DNA from: Telmatactis stephensoni
Lineage: Eukaryota; Cnidaria; Anthozoa; Actiniaria; Isophelliidae
NCBI GenBank assembly: GCA_029948255.1
Contig: JALIZF010001016.1
Location: 62,001 to 126,000 of the forward strand
DNA length: 64,000 nucleotides
Reading direction: 5' to 3'
The translations under genes and the position numbers were made by a program. This document shows, in pieces, positions 58,501 to 64,000 of the stretch. The first letter of the stretch is position 1; each line of letters starts with the position of its first letter. Below the pieces are notes generated by a model. That model saw nothing but the letters and a program-made list of their open reading frames with translations, was not told the origin of the DNA and searched no databases.

Positions 58501-61500
58501 TACAAGCAATTAAATATTGATAGTATAAAGAGTTTTATCAATAGAACTTACAAAAACTAATTCCCGAGTATTCATAAATGATGGAACAATACGTATATGG
58601 GAGTAAATAAAAATTACACTGAAGAACAAACACTGGAACTCTGACCTTAACCTTCAAGCCATTGTCTGTATACATTAGTCGTAAATGAAACATGATCATA
58701 CATCTAGGCATATTTGTATTACATGTTCTGTTTACCTGTTTTAGAAGCCTCTCTTTTTCCTCTGCTGGTGAACTTTTGTTTTCTTTTTCCATCTCATCCA
58801 ATATGCTTCTTTTCTTCTCTTCAAGTTCATTGAGTTTTTCATATAAGCTCACTATAGTTGAAGGATAAGAAAAAATAAAACTACCATTGCTAGAATTACC
58901 AAGAATACGTCATTATTGCCAATGATGGGTACACATAGAAAATGCTCTCTCAGATATGTAATATCCAGTAGTACCAGAACCCTCCACAGGTAACCCAGAC
59001 TTTTGGGAACATTAAACCACAGCTAGCCCAGTCATAAAGGGATTACTTGTGCACAATGTATCTTACCCTCCACAGGCAACCCAGACTTCTGGGGACACTA
59101 ACTTAGTCCCTCTAACATGTATCCTACTGTAGCTAACAATATTTCTCTCATCTATAACACAGGAAATCCAGACATCTGGGGTACACTTACATGTAGTTCA
59201 TCTTACCTACCACAGGTAACCCAGTTATCTGGGGAAATGTAATCTCACTTTTGTTGTTTTTACATACCTGCTTCCTGTTTAACTGGAGAGGAAGAAACTT
59301 CCTGGAAAATGATGTCAAAAATGACAAGTCAGACATCTTAGTTAACAAAGAAATCCATGATTTATTAACAAAATGTTACCTCTTCAAGAGTAACAATTTT
59401 CAAGTTCAGGGCATCAAGTTCCTGCTGCTTTTGTTCCAAATCCTGACAAAATGAAAATACAATTACAATCACTTTATAATACAGACTATATTATATATGT
59501 TGTAGTCCTAGCATTAACATTCTGTCCCAGCATTAACATTCTGCTGAAGAAGGATAGCAGATGCTATCCAAAATGTCCAAGTGAGGTAAATAATTAGCTC
59601 CATCATGGTAATTGAACCCCAAACTTTCACACTGAAGACTGGGGCTCAACCAACTGAGCCAACCAGATGGATGGAGGTGAAAGTGAAGCAAGAATCTGAT
59701 ATTATTCCTCTCCTACTAAGTTGAATATCTTTCTATCTAATAAATCATATATATACATGTACTGAGTTCTGGACTGAACTTGCACACTTCATGCCTAGTA
59801 GTATCTATGCAGGCCAAGTGTCACATAAGAACCTTGTAAATACATGTAGTTTTGGTAAACTATTTATTACCAACAGATTCAATAAAGTACTCACAGACTG
59901 TAATGATTTGTTGATATTCTTCAGATGCACATACTTGGACTTTTGGTCTGGTGGCTATAAAGAAGAAAAGAGCAATTTCCATGCATTTGAGACAATTCTA
60001 CCTTTTAAAACGAGCAATCAAATAACCTACCATATCCTCTACAAGACTCTCTGCCATGCGATGCTCTTGGTCAAGTTCTACCTCCAACTGCTGTATCTGA
60101 TTTTCTTTGCTAAAAATAATGACGATAATGATGATGAACAATCAGGATGGTGATCTTTAGTTAATGATGGAAAATAACAAGTTCATTTTTCTAACACAAT
60201 AAATATGTTAAATACCTAATATGAAATATGACTGAAACTGTGACAAATGATGATTATGATTGTGTGGTTCCAGAAAATATCCATACCCCTACCATGGAGG
60301 GAATTTGTAAATGGACACCCATCCTCTGGAACTTCAATTTTTCTTCCATTGATACAAATTCTGTAACTTTGTTCTTTCTCTGACCCCTCTCCCCTCCAGA
60401 ATTTCAAAATCCCTCGTTGGTGGGGGTCTGGATATTTGGGAACTACACAATTGATGATTTTTAGTAATGGTTATTAATGAATAACAATACAACTGTATAC
60501 ATGTACACTATCAGTATTTGACTCACTCTTGTCTTTGAGTGAAGATCTCATCAATAGACTTCTGTTCTCTTTCATTTTGAAGCTTCAACTAAAATATGAA
60601 GAATATGGCATCACTTAGTTAGCTGAAACATGTACAATCAAATGTACAATATTATACATGTAATTACATTATTTACTTATTATAATATATCTATTAGTTT
60701 CCAAACAAGTATCAAAAAATGTCTTAAAACTTACTGCATTATAGTCCTGAATGATGTCATCCATCTCTGTATCTGTATTGAGTTTATCCACAAGCTGCAA
60801 GGAGAAGAACCATCAATTTATTATAAGGCAATGAAGCTAAAATCTATAAATTATTATACACATAAATGTCTATGACTGGTATATGCCGATTGGGGCCTAG
60901 CCATCACGTGGAGTACTTCATGTTACGTTCACAACATTGTTTGGACATTGTCAGTGAATTATTGTACAAGTGTAAAAAATATTCTGGCTTGATTTGGTCA
61001 TTTTGCTATAAATCAGGTTATATCAAAACTTGTCAATAAAATTATTATGGAAAAGTTTGACTGTACATAATTCTATTCAACAATTCAGTGACAATGTCTG
61101 AACAAATTTTGTGACAACATGAATTGAAGTACTCCATGTGACAGCTAAGGGCCAATTGGTCTATTGCAGGGGTGTCTGCTTGATGACATTTGACTATAAC
61201 ATACAAAATACACTTACTGTGTTATAGTCAGCTAATTTGCCTTGCAGTTCTTTGATTTCTGTAGCCAGAGTTTCAGCTCTAAATGAATCAAAGAAATAGA
61301 GAAACCAACGTATAAAGTCTGGATTTTACACCACAGACAAAACATTTTCATAATAAGCCTATACTGACAGAAGATCTACGTACAGTACACTGTATGCACG
61401 TATGTGCGTGTGCCTTTATAATATTATGTTTTATCTGTAAAAAGAATGTGTGAAATTTTTCATTCTTTATGTCGCAGCAAGATAGATAGATAGTCACAGA

Positions 61501-63764
61501 TAGATGAATAGTCACAGAGAGCTCGGTTAGAAAGAGATGTTTCATGTACTTCCTAATTTTAGTACTGTCCAGTACATGAATGTATTGATCATAATTTAAG
61601 TGACAAAAGATGATAGATGATGATACGATGATGATGATTATGACAAGCAGGAACAATATATTAATTATACTTCAAATCATGCAAGGCATGTACAGTATAC
61701 TGTACAATACATACTTCTTTTCATAAGTAAGATAAGTAGAATTTTCCTGGTTCGACTGGTCCACTTCCTTGCGCAACTTTGTAATTTCAGTATTGAGTTC
61801 TGTCATTTTAGCCCTGGGAAAATTAAAAGCAAAAAAATGCACTTTGATTGCTACATGCAGCCATTCAAAGATTCTTCTAGACTGACCACTGTCCAAAATG
61901 TTTCTCTGACAAAAGTTAACCACTGACAATTAATATAATTTCGATTTTCATAATTTTGTCCAAAGTATATGTCATGACTAGTAAGAACACTAAAAATACT
62001 TATAAATGTGTTTCACTTGGTTAACCATATTTTACAATGTATACCTTAACTGTCCCATATAATAGGACTTGTCTTGCACTTGACGGTGAGGACCTAATAT
62101 ATTAGAAACAAAGAGAAAGTAACTACAATAATGTCTTCAAAGAAATACATGTAGCTATAATCTTACTAGTCCCTGCCTTTCTACTTCATGCCTTCAATCT
62201 GGGGGTTCATGAATATGATTTTGAAAATTGGAGGACATGTGGCTGTGACATCAGGGCGAGACTACCAAATAATATTCATTTCCAAAAGTAGTTTTATTAT
62301 AATTATTATTTTATTTCGAAAAGTTGTTTTAGTTGATGTGCAAGACAGGACTTCCAGCAATTTCCTCCAACGTCATCTCCACAGCTGGTCAATTTCCCCG
62401 ATGCCTGACCTATATAATAAACTTCATGCTTCAATACAAACCTCTTGCTGGTGTCTTGGCTCCAAGAAGTCCCTGCCTTGTCATTGGTCTGTCTGCTACT
62501 CTGATTTGAGCATTGAGAGCTAAAAATATAATTTTTAGTAATAAAAAATATAAAAAATTCTAAATAAATGTAATTATAATTTTCGATAATTTTTTAGATA
62601 CATGTAAACACAACCATCATGTTATTGGTATTATGTCATGGTATTACTTTGGAATGGAATTAATTTTAGACTATCCACTGTATTGTAAATAACATATATT
62701 ATTATAATACAGTAAAACCTTGAGTGACAACCCCTGTTAACTTTCCATCCTCCATTGATTATACTTTAAATAATTCTAATTTTTTCCCATTTTGTTCCCA
62801 TTAGGATTGTGGATTGTGCCCATTTAACCTTGCCAATTTTGGGGTGCCCAGCGTGTATGTACGTCACTCACAATGAAATGGAGCCTCAATTGATATATAT
62901 ACTTTTTATATGTAAATTTTATAAAATATTAGCTTTATTAAATTACCTCCTGCAAGTGCCTCTCCACCTCTTGAACCTGGACGAGCAGTTCCTGGGTTCT
63001 ATATCAGAAGCAAATTAAAAGACCTCTTCAGCTCTATTGTTTGTTTTCCCATTGCAGACCATGGTACATAATGCCACTCTTAGGAGAACTTTGATTCTTC
63101 CATACAACATGTACTGTATAATTATTATACTATATATGTATAAATATTTTACTGTGCAACACCCACTACTGTGGTCACCCAACATAACAAGGTACTTAAT
63201 TACTAGCCCATCTAGGTAGCCAATCAGAGAGCAGTATTTCAATTTGATTCACATTGTCATATACAAAGTGGTAGTGTGACCTTTCCTCAATTTTCATGCT
63301 TTTTGAACTTTTTCTTCTCATGATGATGAGTAAAGTGTAATACAAAACCTTCACGAGGTCTAAATTTGGAGATACACATACATGTATAGCAAAATAATAA
63401 TTTGAATAAACAGGCTTCTACACACTCAGCTCATGTTCTGGTAAAGACGTCCCACTGACAGTAACACCATGTGTTCATCATAAAAGAACAATCCTCACAA
63501 GAGAATGGCAATGTGGTCTGAAATGGGCAATATGCATATGAAGCTAATAAAAGTGGTCTATTACATGTACAATCATATTCACAGTGACATATTACATAGT
63601 TTTTAAACACCATCAGGATAGTACAGTATATAAAGTACTAGGGACCATGCAAGATTAAATGTTCTCTGATCAAACTGTAAGTACCCATGAATTCCAAAGG
63701 CCAAGACACAATTTGATCATGCAGGTCAGTTCAGAAAATTTCCATGTAAAACTTACCATAGCAG
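49578..63764 (-). CDS. IFT74: IFT74 intraflagellar transport protein (N-terminal exons beyond window)
   Basis: 26 exons read in gene sense: 63764-63757, 62998-62947, 62519-62442, 62093-62045, 61813-61715, 61278-61218, 60794-60735, 60588-60527, 60109-60031, 59939-59895, 59442-59380, 59301-59268, 58851-58736, 58371-58331, 57912-57833, 57313-57260, 57177-57137, 55598-55542, 55202-55149, 54991-54925, 54536-54496, 53795-53733, 53589-53530, 51362-51292, 50798-50738 and 49687-49578. About 535 residues. The basic head has NPGTARPGSRGG, VADRPMTRQGLLG and DKSYYMGQLR, followed by coiled coil (QENSTYLTYEK, DYNTLVDKLNTDTEM, DMDLEEHQGE) and a tail with NLERKWQHHEQNNF and ESDYRPLKQNV. IFT74 forms the tubulin-binding IFT-B module with IFT81 in cilia. 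A ~58-nt exon (about 19 residues) between 53,530 and 51,362 was not found. Confidence 0.93.
51430..51594. mobile_element. AGAGCAGATTT MITE, copy C
   Basis: Left AAAGCAGATTTTATATGACT and right AGTCATGTGAAATCTGCTCT are inverted copies of the family terminus. The interior has lost most similarity. IFT74 intron. Confidence 0.6.
51660..51765. repeat. CAT/CAA triplet microsatellite
   Basis: ATC/CAT and CAA triplets alternate for ~100 bp in an IFT74 intron. Confidence 0.9.
52843..52902 (+). pseudogene. tRNA-like sequence, probably a tRNA pseudogene or SINE head
   Basis: TGGTATAGTGGATATGG resembles an A box/D arm, and GTCCGGGTTCAAATCCCGGCC is a perfect T arm with B box. A T-run terminator follows. 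The anticodon stem and acceptor stem do not pair, so a working tRNA is unlikely. Confidence 0.45.
53864..54303. mobile_element. AGAGCAGATTT MITE, copy D, split by another MITE
   Basis: Left end AGAGCAGATTTTGTATGACT GTGAAAACAG; right end TTTCACACTCATATGAAATC TGCTCT. The element at 54,130-54,242 lies between them, along with AT-rich filler. Confidence 0.6.
54130..54242. mobile_element. MITE, TATAAAGAACTCGAG family, copy B (nested)
   Basis: AAGTAATATAAAGAACTCGA GAGCATGTTATA at the left mirrors TATAATACACTCTCTTGTTC TTTATACATTACTT at the right. It is the same family as 37,258-37,339. Confidence 0.75.
55385..55528. mobile_element. AGAGCAGATTT MITE, copy E, next to an IFT74 donor site
   Basis: Left AGCAGATTTCATATGACTGG and right CCCACTCATACGAAAAGCGC T are inverted. 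The interior GGCAGGAATTTCAAATGTTT TCATAGACATAACGG is the best-preserved example. Its right edge lies about 8 bp from the GTAAGT donor of the IFT74 exon at 55,542-55,598. Confidence 0.7.
55668..56560. repeat. 34-bp minisatellite in an IFT74 intron, ~25 units
   Basis: The unit is CCATTAGGGAATCACATAAC CACAGGTAACCCAG. Central units are almost identical; edge units are diverged and shorter or longer. A TAGTCTCC MITE is inserted in it. There are no unique spacers, so it is not CRISPR-like. Confidence 0.95.
56217..56301. mobile_element. TAGTCTCC fold-back MITE, copy B, inside the minisatellite
   Basis: TAGTCTCCTATGCAGCCGCA GTTTTGTTGTCACGCTA is mirrored at the right, ending GGCTGCGTAGGAGACTA. CAGGTAAC(T/C) on both sides gives an 8/9 match to a 9-bp target duplication, although the host repeat also contains that word. 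Confidence 0.8.
56725..57025. repeat. 63-bp minisatellite derived from the 34-bp unit, ~4.5 copies
   Basis: The unit contains CAACCACAGGCAACCCAGTC ATCAGGGGATCACTTTGTTC and GTAATGGTACAACAAG. Its first half is clearly the 34-bp unit of the adjacent array with extra sequence. Confidence 0.9.
58980..59245. repeat. Diverged relatives of the CCACAGGTAACCCAG repeat
   Basis: Four scattered units such as CCACAGGTAACCCAGACTT and CCACAGGCAACCCAGACTTC TGGGG lie in a different IFT74 intron from the two main arrays. Confidence 0.7.
59570..59690 (-). mobile_element. tRNA-derived SINE fragment
   Basis: Minus strand: TTGGCTCAGTTGGTTGAGCC (A box) and, ~35 nt on, GGGGTTCAATTACC (B box). It is related in its A box to the head at 15,869-15,962. 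IFT74 intron. Confidence 0.6.
63757..63764 (-). other. IFT74: 8-nt microexon of IFT74
   Basis: In gene sense the sequence is TTCTTTAG|CTGCTATG|GTAAGT, with strong acceptor and donor. Joined to the exon at 62,998 it reads xAMNPGTARPGS, matching the AMPPGTARPGS segment of vertebrate IFT74 as I recall it. The phase fits downstream; the upstream exon is outside the window. Confidence 0.7.
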
Positions 63765-64000
63765 CTAAAGAATTGTCATGAAAAGGAAAAGAAAGAAAAT
63801 AAAATGATCAGCTGAATATTAACCAGATAATTTGTAAAATATTTTAGTAAACTAAATTATAAAATGTTAACTTAATTTTTCACTTCCATCAAATTGATAA
63901 CTAATCAAACAGGGACCCTGTTTTGAAGTTTCCTTACTCTGTGGTCATTCCTGCCTTTATATAGTAATGTATACTGGCAATTTGTAAATTTCAATTAAAA

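Overview
This window is intron-rich metazoan genomic DNA. Small exons lie between GT and AG splice sites, there are long AT-rich introns, AATAAA poly(A) signals, and dense short mobile elements including tRNA-derived SINEs. The gene set and repeat style suggest a cnidarian, probably an anthozoan such as a coral. That assignment is an inference from pattern and not a database result. No bacterial operon, CRISPR array or viral genome is present. I rebuilt the genes by joining exons by hand; the reading phases agree at every joined boundary. Layout: (1) 1-4,890 has no gene I can recognise. It holds a nested set of repeats: an inverted-repeat MITE, a LINE 3' remnant, and a 435-bp element with G-run/C-run ends and a perfect 8-bp target duplication. 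(2) 4,892-12,604 (+) is CWC27, a spliceosomal cyclophilin-like protein, lacking only its first exon(s). (3) 13,565-28,920 (+) is a complete 21-exon type II membrane M1 aminopeptidase (APN-like, 965 aa). (4) 30,915-34,766 (-) is a complete two-exon TRIM-NHL protein (RING, B-boxes, coiled coil, filamin, NHL; 737 aa). (5) 34,767-39,216 is intergenic, with two SINEs, MITEs and a decayed gene of the Crypton-derived QRICH1/ZMYM (DUF3504-like) type. (6) 39,217-44,966 (+) is a complete seven-exon SLC35A3-like nucleotide-sugar transporter (345 aa). (7) 44,967-49,577 contains a ~1-kb 17-bp minisatellite, an unexplained ORF with one stop in it, and a TTAA-type MITE. (8) 49,578-63,764 (-) is IFT74, an intraflagellar transport coiled-coil protein. 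I place 26 exons, including an 8-nt microexon; the N-terminal exon(s) lie beyond the right edge and one ~58-nt exon was not found. The genes are housekeeping or cell-surface functions (splicing, peptide trimming, ubiquitin ligase/RNA regulation, Golgi sugar import, cilium assembly) and show no sign of being one pathway. CWC27 and the aminopeptidase are tandem; the aminopeptidase and TRIM-NHL genes are convergent; TRIM-NHL and SLC35A3 are divergent; SLC35A3 and IFT74 are convergent. I found no convincing new biological system. The most informative observations are the IFT74 microexon, the G-capped element, the related fold-back MITE families with visible target duplications, the clusters of CRE palindromes in introns, and repeats sitting against splice sites.
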